Shown piece after piece: positions 19,540 to 29,121 of a DNA stretch of 64,000 nt; position 1 is the stretch's first letter, and each line of letters begins with the position of its first letter. The DNA is taken from NCBI RefSeq assembly GCF_900103615.1, contig NZ_FNGW01000004.1, positions 124,001 to 188,000 of the forward strand. The letters run 5' to 3'. A program made the position numbers and the translations under genes. Source of the stretch: Romboutsia lituseburensis DSM 797. GTDB lineage: Bacteria > Bacillota > Clostridia > Peptostreptococcales > Peptostreptococcaceae. Below the pieces are notes generated by a model that saw only the letters and a list, made by a program, of their open reading frames with translations, was not told the origin of the DNA and did not search any database.

Positions 19540-19564
19540 AACCCTTGATTAAGAATCAAGGGTT
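19540..19564 (-). terminator. Terminator after rpsT
   Basis: On the minus strand AACCCTTGATT pairs with AATCAAGGGTT (3-nt loop) and is followed by a T-run. Confidence 0.88.
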
Positions 19565-19589
19565 AATATCTATAAGCTTAAACGGGTAA

Positions 19590-19856
19590 TTAAGCGTTCA
19601 TTCCGTTTAACTTTTGAGCTAATTTAGCAACTTTTCTAGCTGCAGCGTTCTTGTGTATAGTTCCTTTAGAAGCAACTTGTTGTAATTTCTTTTGAGCAAA
19701 TTGGAACTTAGCAACAGCTTCTTCTCTGTTTCCTGCAGTAACAGCTTCTTCGAATCTTCTTATTGCAGTTTTAACTTGAGATTTTCTAGCTCTATTTAAA
19801 GCAGTTTTCTTTTCGATAACTCTTATTCTTTTCTTAGCTGATTTTATGTTTGCCAC
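19590..19856 (-). CDS. rpsT: 30S ribosomal protein S20
   Basis: S20 binds 16S rRNA in the body of the small subunit. The sequence MANIKSAKKRIRVIEKKTALNRARK and the basic helical body (88 residues) are diagnostic. The start is the GTG at 19856. The purine-rich GAGGGGG (complement of 19866-19872) is about 8 nt upstream of it, whereas the earlier in-frame GTG at 19865 would overlap that site. Its own terminator lies at 19540-19564. Confidence 0.97.
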   Translation of the reverse strand: MANIKSAKKRIRVIEKKTALNRARKSQVKTAIRRFEEAVTAGNREEAVAKFQFAQKKLQQVASKGTIHKNAAARKVAKLAQKLNGMNA

Positions 19857-19977
19857 CGTGTTCACCCCCTCGTGTGCGTTTTTATTATATTCATCGTCAA
19901 CATATTAGATTTTAACAGAAATAAATCTAAAAATCAAGGATAATTATTTATAAGTTTTTATATAATATCTTTTTGTT

Positions 19978-20006
19978 TTGACTTTTTAGATTATAACCTA
20001 TATAAA
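19978..20006 (+). promoter_or_regulatory. Possible sigma-A-type promoter upstream of gpr
   Basis: TTGACT (19978-19983) and TATAAA (20001-20006) are 17 bp apart. gpr is normally driven by forespore sigma factors, so this may be chance or serve another transcript. Confidence 0.3.
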
Positions 20007-20126
20007 AATAATTTACAACATCCAAATTAAATATTCAAAGATTTGTTAAATTATATTTTTTGTTATAAAATACTAAAATTTGTTAACACTTATAAGTAGC
20101 ATTTAAATTGTACTTGGAGGTTTGAT

Positions 20127-21083
20127 ATGATTAGTATAAGAACAGATTTAGCTTTAGAAGCTAGAGAGATGTGTGAAGATGGACAGTCATCAAAAGAAAT
20201 ACCTGGAGTGAAATTAGATAAAAAAGAATTAGAAAACTGTACAGTAACAAAAGTTGAAGTTATAGATGAACAAGGATCTCAAATAATGAACAAGGGTATA
20301 GGTAAATACATAACACTAGAAAGTAACTTAATGAAATTTGATGATGATGAATCAAGAGAAGAAATTATAGACTACTTAAAGAATGAACTAATTGAAGTTT
20401 TAGGTCAAGATAAAACTAAAAAAACGTTAGTTATAGGATTAGGTAACTGGAACATAACATCAGATGCCCTTGGACCAAAGACAGTATCTAAAACTTTAGT
20501 TACTAGACATATTTTTAAAAATTATAACAAAGATTATGATGATGATTTTACAGAAGTTGCAGGACTTAGTCCAGGTGTCATGGGACTTACAGGTATAGAA
20601 ACTAGCGAAATTGTCAAATCAATAGTAGATAAGATAAAACCTGATAGAGTAATAGCAATAGATGCTTTAGCATCTAGAAAGATGGAAAGAGTAAATACTA
20701 CTATACAAATATCAACTGCAGGTATAGCGCCTGGAGGTGGAGTTGGAAATAAAAGAAAAGCATTGAATAAGGAATACTTAGGAGTAGACGTAATAGCAAT
20801 AGGTGTTCCAACTGTTGTAGATGCAGCAACACTAACTAGTGATGTCTTAGATTTAGCAATAGACAATTTAATGACTCAGTCAGAGGGAGCAGAAGACTTT
20901 TATAATATGTTAAAACAATTAAAAGAAGAAGAAAAATATCATCTTATAAAAGATTCACTAGATCCATATGATAAAAATTTAATTGTTACACCAAAGGATA
21001 TAGATGAAACAATTGAGAATTTATCAATAATAATAAGCGAAGGATTAAATAGGTCTCTTCATCCAGGTAGAATCACCAAATAA
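20127..21083 (+). CDS. gpr: Germination protease GPR
   Basis: GPR degrades the small acid-soluble spore proteins at germination. The 318-residue sequence carries family blocks GLGNWNITSDALGP, VAGLSPGVMGLTGIETSE, DALASRKMERVNTTIQIS, GGGVGNKRKALNKEYLG and IGVPTVVDAATLTSD. Only four residues precede IRTDLALEA, so the activation propeptide known from Bacillus (about 15 residues) is nearly absent. TGGAGG just upstream and no earlier in-frame ATG support this start. spoIIP follows after 12 bp, a common clostridial pair expressed during sporulation. Confidence 0.96.
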   Translation: MISIRTDLALEAREMCEDGQSSKEIPGVKLDKKELENCTVTKVEVIDEQGSQIMNKGIGKYITLESNLMKFDDDESREEIIDYLKNELIEVLGQDKTKKTLVIGLGNWNITSDALGPKTVSKTLVTRHIFKNYNKDYDDDFTEVAGLSPGVMGLTGIETSEIVKSIVDKIKPDRVIAIDALASRKMERVNTTIQISTAGIAPGGGVGNKRKALNKEYLGVDVIAIGVPTVVDAATLTSDVLDLAIDNLMTQSEGAEDFYNMLKQLKEEEKYHLIKDSLDPYDKNLIVTPKDIDETIENLSIIISEGLNRSLHPGRITK

Positions 21084-21095
21084 GGAGGAGAAAGT

Positions 21096-22088
21096 ATGTT
21101 AAAAAAGCGCATTAAGACATTGGTCGTGTCATGTGTGTTAGTTTGTATTTTGCCTATAACTTCTATAGCTATGGATAAGGATGAATTTCTAAAATTTTTA
21201 GTTAACTCATCATATCCAGAAAGTAAAGAAGAAAATCAAGTAAAAGAAAATAAAGAAAATACAAATACTCAGAAAAATGAAAAAGATTATATGAAATTTC
21301 ATGTAGGTGAAGAAAATATACCTACAATAAATAATGAAAAATCTAAAGAAGAATCTACAGATAATAAAAATAATGAAAATAGCTCAGTTGTAGCAAATAG
21401 CTCAAAATATATAAATGATGTAAGAGTAAGTAAAGATCAACCTAGAATACTTTTATATCATACACACACAGGAGAAACATATTCTAATTCGCCAGGAGGA
21501 AATTATCATTCACAAGATAAGCCTAATTCAGTATTAGAAATAGGTACAATGCTTACAGATGAATTAACAAAAAGAGGATGGGGCGTAGTACATAGTTCTA
21601 AGTATCATGATTATCCATCATTTAATGGAGCTTATATGAGTAGTAGACAAACATTAGATGCTTTAATGCCTAAATATCCAAGTGTAGATATAGCAATAGA
21701 TTTACATAGAGATGGTAGAACATTGACGGGTGATGAAGCACAAAAAATGGGTCTTACTTTAGATCAGCTTAAGAATAAAGAACATAGTAGAGCAACAACT
21801 ACATATAAAGGAGAGAGTGTAGCTAAGTTTTTATTTGTAGTTGGAATGAGAAATGAAAATGTAAGTCATGTACAAGAATTAGCAAATGATATAACATCAT
21901 ATGCAATGAAAAAATATCCAGAATTAGTTTTACCTGTTGTAAAAAAACCTTACGGTAAATTTAATCAATCGGTAGCCCCTAACCATCTACTTATAGAAGT
22001 GGGTAGTAATGGTACTACAATTCAAGAAGCTCAAGCTAGCGTTAAATATATAGCAGATGTTTTAGATGGATATTTTAAGACAAAATAA
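21096..22088 (+). CDS. spoIIP: Stage II sporulation protein P
   Basis: SpoIIP is the peptidoglycan amidase/endopeptidase of the SpoIID-M-P engulfment machine in the mother cell membrane. The 330-residue protein has an N-terminal signal or anchor (about 5-25), a low-complexity Lys/Glu/Asn linker (45-110) and the catalytic domain. This holds ILLYHTHTGETYSNSP, AIDLHRDG and NHLLIEVGSNGTTIQEAQAS, the amidase_3-like zinc-ligand regions. It lies directly after gpr with GGAGGAG before its ATG. Confidence 0.95.
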   Translation: MLKKRIKTLVVSCVLVCILPITSIAMDKDEFLKFLVNSSYPESKEENQVKENKENTNTQKNEKDYMKFHVGEENIPTINNEKSKEESTDNKNNENSSVVANSSKYINDVRVSKDQPRILLYHTHTGETYSNSPGGNYHSQDKPNSVLEIGTMLTDELTKRGWGVVHSSKYHDYPSFNGAYMSSRQTLDALMPKYPSVDIAIDLHRDGRTLTGDEAQKMGLTLDQLKNKEHSRATTTYKGESVAKFLFVVGMRNENVSHVQELANDITSYAMKKYPELVLPVVKKPYGKFNQSVAPNHLLIEVGSNGTTIQEAQASVKYIADVLDGYFKTK

Positions 22089-22112
22089 ATACAGTACTAA
22101 TAGGAGAAACTC

Positions 22113-22373
22113 ATGAGTAGATTAGAAAAAACTGTACACAAAAAAAATAAACGGAAAAAATTGAGATTTATAACCAAAGTACTATTTATTTTGTTAATGA
22201 GCATAAATTTATGCATTTGCATAGTTATAGTTGATCAAAATGCAAAAGCTATGCTAGGAGAAGATGTCTACCAAATAGAGCCTATTATAAAAGAAATGAG
22301 ATCATTTATAGAGAACAAAGTGGGATATGTAGATAATATTACCAAAAAAATAATGTCTCAGATAAATAAATAA
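22113..22373 (+). CDS. Small single-pass membrane protein, unknown, downstream of spoIIP
   Basis: The 86-residue protein has a very basic N-terminus (about 1-22), one membrane helix (about 24-44, VLFILLMSINLCICIVIV) and an amphipathic helical tail. I do not recognise a family. AGGAG lies just before the ATG, and the gene sits 24 bp after spoIIP and before a terminator, so it is probably co-expressed in sporulation. A role at the engulfing membrane is only suggested by position. Confidence 0.7.
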   Translation: MSRLEKTVHKKNKRKKLRFITKVLFILLMSINLCICIVIVDQNAKAMLGEDVYQIEPIIKEMRSFIENKVGYVDNITKKIMSQINK

Positions 22374-22380
22374 TATTAAA

Positions 22381-22416
22381 AATAAGACTTATTAAAAAGA
22401 TAAGTCTTATTTTTTG
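22381..22416 (+). terminator. Terminator of the gpr-spoIIP unit
   Basis: AATAAGACTTAT pairs with ATAAGTCTTATT and is followed by a T-run. Confidence 0.88.
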
Positions 22417-22488
22417 TCCATGTTATTTACATAAAAGAGGATATATTATAAAATAAAAGTTATGATAATAATAAAGGAGGAATTTAGG

Positions 22489-24294
22489 GTGGACAGCAAA
22501 CAAAGCAGAACTAGGAATTTTAGTATAATAGCGCATATAGATCACGGTAAGTCTACCTTAGCGGATAGATTAATACAAAAAACAGGACTTGTTAGTGATA
22601 GAGACATGAAAGCTCAATTATTAGATAATATGGATCTTGAGAGAGAAAGAGGAATCACTATTAAGCTTCAAAATATAAGATTAGTTTATAATGCTAAGGA
22701 TGGAAATGAATATTACTTAAACCTTATAGATACGCCAGGTCACGTAGATTTTACATATGAGGTATCAAGAAGTTTAGCAGCATGTGAAGGTGCTCTACTA
22801 GTAGTAGATGCAGCGCAAGGTGTTGAAGCACAAACTTTAGCGAATGTTTATTTAGCATTAGATCAAGATTTAGAAATATTACCAGTTATAAATAAAATAG
22901 ATCTTCCAAGTGCCAGACCTGATGAAATAAAAACGGAAATAGAAGATATAATAGGTATTGATGCAAGTGAAGCACCTCTTGTATCTGCTAAGAGTGGATT
23001 AAATATAGAAGATGTATTAGAAACTATAGTTGCAAAAGTTCCTGCCCCACAAGGTGATAAGGAAGCTCCATTAAAGGCTTTAATATTTGACTCTTACTAC
23101 GATGCATATAAAGGTGTTGTGGCTTATGTTAGAGTGTTTGAAGGTACTGTTAAAAAAGGTATGACGATAAAGATGATGAACACTAATAAAAAGTTTGAAG
23201 TAACTGAAGTTGGTGTTATGGCTCCAGGTCAAACTGAACTTGATGGACTTTATGCTGGTGATGTTGGTTATATAGCAGCTAGTATAAAGGATATAAGAAG
23301 TTGTCAAGTTGGAGATACAATAACAGATGCAGATAATCCAACAGAGATACCTATGCCAGGTTATAAAAAGGCCACACCAATGGTTTACTGTGGTATATAC
23401 CCAGGTGAAGGTGAAAAATATGAAAATGTAAGAGATGCACTTGAAAAACTACAAGTAAATGATGCAGCACTTGAGTTTGAAGCAGAAACATCAGCAGCAT
23501 TAGGATTTGGATTTAGATGTGGATTCTTAGGTTTACTTCATATGGAAATAATTCAAGAGAGACTAGAAAGAGAGTTTAATCTTGATATTATAACAACTGC
23601 ACCATCTGTTATATATAAAGTTACAAAGACTGATGGAGAACTTGTAATGATACAAAATCCTGCAAACTTGCCAGAAGTATCTGAAATAAAACAAATAGAA
23701 GAGCCTATAGTTAAAGGAGATATAATAGTTCCTAAGGATTATGTTGGTATAGTTATGGAACTTTGTCAAGAAAGACGTGGAAACATGATAAACATGGAGT
23801 ACATAGATGAAAAAAGAGTTATGCTTCACTATGACTTACCATTGAATGAAGTTGTTTATGACTTCTTTGATGCATTAAAATCAAGAACTAGAGGGTACGG
23901 TTCTCTAGATTATGAAATGAAAGGATATGTTCCTTCAACTCTTGTGAAGCTTGATATATTAATAAATAAAGAACAAGTAGATGCACTTAGCTTTATAGTA
24001 CATGAAACTAGAGCATACCCTAGAGGGAAATCAATGTGCGAGAAGCTAAAAAATGAGATACCAAGACATCAATTCCCTGTGCCAATACAGGCTGCTGTTG
24101 GTAACAAGGTAGTGGCTAGAGAAACTATAAGTGCACTTAGAAAAGACGTTCTTGCTAAGTGCTACGGTGGAGATATATCTCGTAAGAAGAAACTTCTTGA
24201 AAAGCAAAAAGAAGGTAAAAAACGTATGAGACAAGTTGGATCTGTAGAAGTTCCTCAAAAAGCATTTATGTCAGTATTAAAATTAGATGAGTAA
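22489..24294 (+). CDS. lepA: Elongation factor 4
   Basis: LepA/EF4 is a ribosome-binding GTPase that acts on stalled or mis-translocated ribosomes. The 601-residue protein has the G domain ([44 protein letters not shown]). EF-G-like domains and the unique C-terminal domain follow ([27 protein letters not shown]). The GTG at 22489, 8 nt after AAAGGAGG, is the start. The ATG at 22462 lies upstream of that site and is unlikely. A terminator follows. Confidence 0.97.
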   Translation: MDSKQSRTRNFSIIAHIDHGKSTLADRLIQKTGLVSDRDMKAQLLDNMDLERERGITIKLQNIRLVYNAKDGNEYYLNLIDTPGHVDFTYEVSRSLAACEGALLVVDAAQGVEAQTLANVYLALDQDLEILPVINKIDLPSARPDEIKTEIEDIIGIDASEAPLVSAKSGLNIEDVLETIVAKVPAPQGDKEAPLKALIFDSYYDAYKGVVAYVRVFEGTVKKGMTIKMMNTNKKFEVTEVGVMAPGQTELDGLYAGDVGYIAASIKDIRSCQVGDTITDADNPTEIPMPGYKKATPMVYCGIYPGEGEKYENVRDALEKLQVNDAALEFEAETSAALGFGFRCGFLGLLHMEIIQERLEREFNLDIITTAPSVIYKVTKTDGELVMIQNPANLPEVSEIKQIEEPIVKGDIIVPKDYVGIVMELCQERRGNMINMEYIDEKRVMLHYDLPLNEVVYDFFDALKSRTRGYGSLDYEMKGYVPSTLVKLDILINKEQVDALSFIVHETRAYPRGKSMCEKLKNEIPRHQFPVPIQAAVGNKVVARETISALRKDVLAKCYGGDISRKKKLLEKQKEGKKRMRQVGSVEVPQKAFMSVLKLDE

Positions 24295-24323
24295 TTTATT
24301 AAAAATTAATAAATTTTTATTTG

Positions 24324-24355
24324 AGCTTATAGAATTAAATTCTATAAGCTTTTTT
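24324..24355 (+). terminator. Terminator after lepA
   Basis: AGCTTATAGAATT pairs with AATTCTATAAGCT and is followed by TTTTT. Confidence 0.88.
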
Positions 24356-24655
24356 ATATTTAAGTAAAATTTATGTTAAGTAAACTAAAAAAACATTGGA
24401 AAATACAGATAAAAACTGGTATTAAAAATGTAATTTATAAAATTTAAATCAGTTAACTTATTCTTAACACTTAAAATTTAAGATTCATGCTATAGTCAAA
24501 ATATATAAAAATATTTATAGTAGATATCTATTAAAACATTTTATACATAATTTTCATGAAAAATGTCATTTTTAATAAATACATAAAACTTGGGAATAAT
24601 AAAATCAAATAAACACAAAATTGTATGCATTTATACAGTAGTAAGGAGGAAGTGT
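24356..24655. other. Non-coding A+T-rich gap before the permease gene
   Basis: These 300 bases between the lepA terminator and the amino-acid permease hold no supported gene. I see no convincing T-box, riboswitch or clear -35/-10 pair. The stretch presumably contains the permease promoter. Confidence 0.5.
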
Positions 24656-25975
24656 ATGAGCAATCAACTTAAGAAGACTCTAGGATTATCTGCAGCTCTT
24701 TCTACAGTAGTTGGTATGGTTATAGGGTCTGGAGTGTTTTTTAAACCTCAAGCTATCTATACAGCTACAAATGGAGCTCCAGGTCTTGGAATAATAGCAT
24801 GGATTGTAGGTGGAATTATAACTATCACAGCAGGTCTTACAGCAGCAGAGGTTTCAGCTGCAATTCCAAGAACTGGAGGAATGATGGTTTATATTGAGGA
24901 GATATATGGCCAAAAACTAGGTTTTTTAACAGGGTGGATGCAAACTGTTCTGTTTTTTCCAGGAACAATAGCAGCTTTAGCTGTAATATTTGCTCAACAA
25001 GTAGCAGAATTACTAGGATATTTGCCTAGTGATATGATGATTGTTTTACCAGTAGCAATTGGAATTATATTATTTATAGCTTTATTAAATACTGTAGGTT
25101 CATCTTTAGGAGGAACGATACAAACAATTGCAACTATAGGTAAATTAGTACCTTTAATATTAATAATTATATTTGGATTTATAAAAGGTAACGGAAATCC
25201 AATACTTGATCCTATGGTTGGACAAGGTAAAACTGTTGCAGGTACATTGGGACAAGTTTTAATAGCAACTTTATTTGCATATGATGGATGGATAAATGTA
25301 GGAGCTATAGCAGGTGAAATGAAAAATCCAGGTAAGGATTTACCTAGAGCTATAGTTGGAGGTTTATCTGTAGTTATGGCAGTTTATATAGTAATAAATA
25401 TAGCATATTTATGGGTAGCACCAGCTTCAGAATTAGCATCAGCAACAGCTCCAGCGGCATTAGTTGCTCAAAGGATATTTGGTCCTGTTGGAGGCAAATT
25501 AATAACGATAGGGATATTAATTTCTGTATTTGGAGCGCTAAATGGATATTTACTTACTGGTCCAAGAGTTCCATACACTTTAGCTAAACAAGGAACACTT
25601 CCAGGAAGTAAAACTTTTGCAAAGCTAAACAAAGGTAATGTACCAGCTAATGCTATTTGGTTACTAGCAGTGCTAGCATCACTATATGCTCTTTCTGGTC
25701 AATTTAATCTTTTAACAGATTTAACAGTATTCACTATATGGGTATTTTATGTATTTACATTTGTAGGTGTAATGAAATTGAGAAAAGACAAACCTCAATT
25801 AAATAGACCATATAAAGTTCCTTTATATCCAATAATACCTTTAATAGCTATAACTGGAGGCTTAATTGTTATAGTAAATCAGTTGATTACAGCTACTATG
25901 ATAGCTTTAGGAGGAATAATAATAACATTAATAGGTATACCTGTTTATGCTGTTACAAGTAAAAATTCCAAATAG
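24656..25975 (+). CDS. APC-superfamily amino acid permease (LAT/SteT-like)
   Basis: The 439-residue protein has about 12 hydrophobic helices and the APC helix-1 signature GLSAALSTVVGMVIGSGVFF, with the unwound Gly-Ser-Gly substrate site. AYDGWINVGAIAGEMKNPGKDLPRA (helix 6 and loop) is typical of the LAT/SteT branch. Such carriers take up or exchange small neutral amino acids; the substrate here is not determined. A frame opens at 24590, but AAGGAGGA at 24643-24650 points to the ATG at 24656. It is monocistronic. Confidence 0.88.
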   Translation: MSNQLKKTLGLSAALSTVVGMVIGSGVFFKPQAIYTATNGAPGLGIIAWIVGGIITITAGLTAAEVSAAIPRTGGMMVYIEEIYGQKLGFLTGWMQTVLFFPGTIAALAVIFAQQVAELLGYLPSDMMIVLPVAIGIILFIALLNTVGSSLGGTIQTIATIGKLVPLILIIIFGFIKGNGNPILDPMVGQGKTVAGTLGQVLIATLFAYDGWINVGAIAGEMKNPGKDLPRAIVGGLSVVMAVYIVINIAYLWVAPASELASATAPAALVAQRIFGPVGGKLITIGILISVFGALNGYLLTGPRVPYTLAKQGTLPGSKTFAKLNKGNVPANAIWLLAVLASLYALSGQFNLLTDLTVFTIWVFYVFTFVGVMKLRKDKPQLNRPYKVPLYPIIPLIAITGGLIVIVNQLITATMIALGGIIITLIGIPVYAVTSKNSK

Positions 25976-25989
25976 ATAATTACAATAAA

Positions 25990-26022
25990 AAAATCTCTAT
26001 CCTTGAAAGGGTAGAGATTTTT
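25990..26022 (+). terminator. Terminator after the permease gene
   Basis: AAATCTCTA-T-CC pairs with GGGTAGAGATTT (one bulge) and is followed by a T-rich tail. Confidence 0.85.
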
Positions 26023-26183
26023 ATTATGTAAGTATTAATAAAGATTAAATTGCAAAAAATACACTGTAGAAAAGATTAGACTTAAATGAAATCTTATATT
26101 ATTTATATTTATCTATGGTATAAAGTGGGTAATTAATATAAGATAAAATATAGAAACTTTTAAAAGTTAAGAGAGGTAAATAA

Positions 26184-27326
26184 ATGTTAGGACTTTATAT
26201 ACATATTCCATTTTGTATAAGTAAATGTAATTACTGTGATTTTAACTCATATAAGTTAGACTTAGATTTAAAAAAAAGATATCTAGATGACTTAGAGATA
26301 GAAATGAAATTATACAATGAGGATATCAAAAAAAATAATATAAAAAATGAAATCAGCAGTGTATTTATAGGAGGTGGAACTCCAAGCATATTAAATAGTA
26401 ATGAAATAAGAAAAATATTTAGTACAATAAAAAATAATTTTAATATTAAACAAGATGCAGAAATAACGATGGAGTGTAATCCGGGAACTCTAACTAAAGA
26501 AAAATTAATTACGATGAAAGAGGTAGGCGTAAACCGATTAAGCATTGGACTACAAGCTGTTCAAGATTATCATTTGAAGTCGATAGGAAGAATACATAGT
26601 TATGATGAATTTGTAAAAAATTATAAAGAAGCTAAAGAGGTTGGATTTAATAATATAAATGTAGATTTAATGTATGCTCTTCCAAATCAGAACTTTGAAG
26701 ATTGGAAAGAAAGTCTACAAAAAATAGTTAATTTAAACCCTTCTCATGTATCAGCGTATTCATTAATTTTAGAAGAGGGTACAAAATTATATGATATGTA
26801 TGAAAATAATGAATTTGAGGTTATAGATGAAGATACTGATATCAATATGTATAATTATACAATAAGTTACCTAAAAGAAAATGGATATAATCAATACGAG
26901 ATATCTAATTATTCAAAGTCACATTTTGAATGTGAACACAATATATTATATTGGAAATGTGGACACTATATAGGAGTAGGCCCAGGGGCATCAGGCTATA
27001 TTGAAAATTATAGATACAATAATGTTGAAAGCTTAGATGAATACCATAGTAAACTGAGTGAAAATAAAAAGCCTTTATCAAATTTAGAAAAATTAAGTAT
27101 AGAAGATAAAATACAAGAAAAAATATTTATGGGATTGAGAATGAATGAAGGAATAAAGTTTGAAGACTTTAGAAATGAATTCAAAATAGACTTTAAGGAA
27201 AAATATAGTAAACAAATAACAGATTTAAAGAATAAAAAGCTTATAAATGAAAGTATAACTGGGATTAGCCTCACTCAAAAAGGAAGAGAAATATCAAATA
27301 GTGTATTCGTAGAATTCATAAATTAA
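26184..27326 (+). CDS. hemW: Radical SAM heme chaperone HemW
   Basis: HemW belongs to the HemN-like radical SAM family but acts in heme trafficking rather than as coproporphyrinogen dehydrogenase. The 380-residue protein begins LGLYIHIPFCISKCNYCDFNSY. This gives the CX3CX2C cluster (C11, C15, C18) followed by Asp-Phe instead of the extra Cys of HemN. FIGGGTPS, RLSIGLQAVQD, NVDLMYALPNQ and GVGPGASGY follow. It precedes hrcA, the usual place in Firmicutes (lepA-hemW-hrcA). Confidence 0.94.
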   Translation: MLGLYIHIPFCISKCNYCDFNSYKLDLDLKKRYLDDLEIEMKLYNEDIKKNNIKNEISSVFIGGGTPSILNSNEIRKIFSTIKNNFNIKQDAEITMECNPGTLTKEKLITMKEVGVNRLSIGLQAVQDYHLKSIGRIHSYDEFVKNYKEAKEVGFNNINVDLMYALPNQNFEDWKESLQKIVNLNPSHVSAYSLILEEGTKLYDMYENNEFEVIDEDTDINMYNYTISYLKENGYNQYEISNYSKSHFECEHNILYWKCGHYIGVGPGASGYIENYRYNNVESLDEYHSKLSENKKPLSNLEKLSIEDKIQEKIFMGLRMNEGIKFEDFRNEFKIDFKEKYSKQITDLKNKKLINESITGISLTQKGREISNSVFVEFIN

Positions 27327-27336
27327 TCCAAAAGTG

Positions 27337-27367
27337 TTGACAAAGGTAAAATATAATGATATATAAT
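27337..27367 (+). promoter_or_regulatory. Heat-shock operon promoter
   Basis: TTGACA (27337-27342) is followed by TATATA (27360-27365, 17-bp spacing) or TATAAT (27362-27367, 19 bp). It lies just upstream of the CIRCE operator. Confidence 0.75.
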
Positions 27368-27380
27368 ATATATAATCTTT

Positions 27381-27407
27381 TTAGCACTCGGATATAGTGA
27401 GTGCTAA
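27381..27407 (+). promoter_or_regulatory. CIRCE operator (HrcA binding site)
   Basis: TTAGCACTC-N9-GAGTGCTAA is a perfect match to the CIRCE consensus. HrcA binds it and represses the hrcA-grpE-dnaK-dnaJ operon, so the operon is autoregulated. Confidence 0.98.
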
Positions 27408-27427
27408 CAGCATGGAGGTAATATAGT

Positions 27428-28447
27428 ATGGAACTAAACGAAAGAAAATTAAAAATCCTCAAAGCTATAGTTAAAGATTATATAGAAACAGCTGAAGCTG
27501 TAGGATCAAGGACTATATCTAAAAAACATGATTTAGGTGTTAGTGCTGCTACTATAAGAAATGAAATGGCTGACCTTGAAGAACTTGGTTACCTTGTTCA
27601 GCCTCACACTTCTGCTGGTAGAGTTCCAACTGAAAAAGGATATAAACTTTATGTTGATTCACTTATGAGTCAGTGTGAATTAAGTGATGAAGAAAAGTGC
27701 TTAATAGAACAATGTGTAAAGGATAATGTGGATCATATAAAAGATTTAATCCATGAAACTTCTAAGCTGTTATCTCAGCTTACTAACTATACGACGGTAG
27801 CTGTGACTAAAAGTTTAGTAAATCAGAGTGTTATCAAACATATACAGTTAGTTGAGATGAGTGATAATAAAATCTTGCTAATAGTTGTAACAGACCAAGG
27901 TGATATAAAAAATGCAAACCTTGTAACAAATGTTTATTTAGAACAATCTAAACTAAACTTAATTTCAGATAATCTTACAAGAAAACTTGCAGGAAAAAGC
28001 ATAACTGATTTAGATGAAAGGTTAATTGCATTTATAAAATATGAAATAAGTGAATATTCAGCGCTTATAGATGAATTAATAAGTGCTTTGAATTTTGAAA
28101 CATCAGAAGATGATCTTTTAGTCTCGTTAAGTGGAGCAACTAATATATTTAGTTATCCAGAATTTAATGACATACTTAAAGCAAAATCTTTCTTAAATAT
28201 GTTAGAAAAGAAAGAAACAATAGCAAGTATGGTCAGAGCTAAAGGTATTCAAAAAGATAATATTAATATAATTATAGGTAGTGATAATGATTGTGAACTA
28301 GCGCAAGATTGTAGTGTAGTTACTGCAACCTATAATATAAGCAATGACTTAGTAGGTAAGATAAGCTTTATAGGACCTACAAGGATGGATTATGCTAGGA
28401 TATCATCAATTATGAATTACATGAGCTTATTGTTTAGCAAAAAATAA
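27428..28447 (+). CDS. hrcA: Heat-inducible transcription repressor HrcA
   Basis: HrcA represses class I heat-shock genes through CIRCE. The 339-residue protein has the N-terminal winged helix (VGSRTISKKHDLGVSAATIRNEMADLEELGYL), QPHTSAGRVPTEKGY, and the dimerisation/GAF-like body ending in FIGPTRMDYARISSIMNYM. TGGAGG precedes the ATG, and CIRCE lies 20 bp upstream. grpE starts 18 bp after its stop. Confidence 0.97.
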   Translation: MELNERKLKILKAIVKDYIETAEAVGSRTISKKHDLGVSAATIRNEMADLEELGYLVQPHTSAGRVPTEKGYKLYVDSLMSQCELSDEEKCLIEQCVKDNVDHIKDLIHETSKLLSQLTNYTTVAVTKSLVNQSVIKHIQLVEMSDNKILLIVVTDQGDIKNANLVTNVYLEQSKLNLISDNLTRKLAGKSITDLDERLIAFIKYEISEYSALIDELISALNFETSEDDLLVSLSGATNIFSYPEFNDILKAKSFLNMLEKKETIASMVRAKGIQKDNINIIIGSDNDCELAQDCSVVTATYNISNDLVGKISFIGPTRMDYARISSIMNYMSLLFSKK

Positions 28448-28465
28448 ATTAAGGGGTGTAATGTC

Positions 28466-29050
28466 TTGCAAGAAAATAACATAGAAAAAGAAGAATTAAA
28501 AGAAGAAATGGATAATTCAGAACAAGAAACAACAGAAGAAACAGTTGAACAAGAAGAAATAACAGAAGAAACTAACTGTGATGATAACATTACTGACATA
28601 AATGAAAAGCTAGAAGAAAAAAAATTACAAGATGAAATAGATAAAGTAAATGAGCAATATCAAAGGCTTCAAGCAGAATATGCAAACTATAGAAGAAGAA
28701 CTCAACAAGAAAAAGAAACTATAGGCTTATTTGCAAATGAAAAAATACTAAATGACTTAATACCAGTTATAGATAGTATGGAAAGAGCTTTAGAAGCTTG
28801 TGAAGACAAAGAAGACTCTATGTATAAAGGAATAGACTTAGTATACAAGCAATTACAAGATACTTTAAATAAATTTGGTGTAGAGGAAATAGAAGCTTTA
28901 GACCAAGAATTTGATCCAAACTTACACTTAGCTGTAATGCAAGAAGTTATAGATGGAGTAGAAGCTAATAAAGTAGTAATGGTACTTCAAAAAGGATATA
29001 AATTAGGAAGTAAAGTATTAAGAGCTAGTATGGTTAAAGTTTCTTGTTAA
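28466..29050 (+). CDS. grpE: Nucleotide exchange factor GrpE
   Basis: GrpE releases ADP from DnaK. The 194-residue protein has a long acidic N-terminal stretch (1-60, Glu-rich), the coiled-coil dimerisation helix (QRLQAEYANYRRRTQQEKE) and the compact beta domain (FDPNLHLAVMQE, VVMVLQKGYKLGSKVLRASMVKV). The start is TTG at 28466 after AAGGGGTG. The nearby ATG at 28461 is out of frame. Confidence 0.95.
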   Translation: MQENNIEKEELKEEMDNSEQETTEETVEQEEITEETNCDDNITDINEKLEEKKLQDEIDKVNEQYQRLQAEYANYRRRTQQEKETIGLFANEKILNDLIPVIDSMERALEACEDKEDSMYKGIDLVYKQLQDTLNKFGVEEIEALDQEFDPNLHLAVMQEVIDGVEANKVVMVLQKGYKLGSKVLRASMVKVSC

Positions 29051-29121
29051 TAAGCTTTATACAAAATACAATATAAAAAATAACTTTAAAATTAATATAA
29101 ATAATTTAGGAGGAATCAATC

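Noticed and set aside
24356-24655. Possible riboswitch or T-box before the amino-acid permease
   Set aside because: No T-box sequence, specifier stem or terminator pair could be found in this A+T-rich gap.
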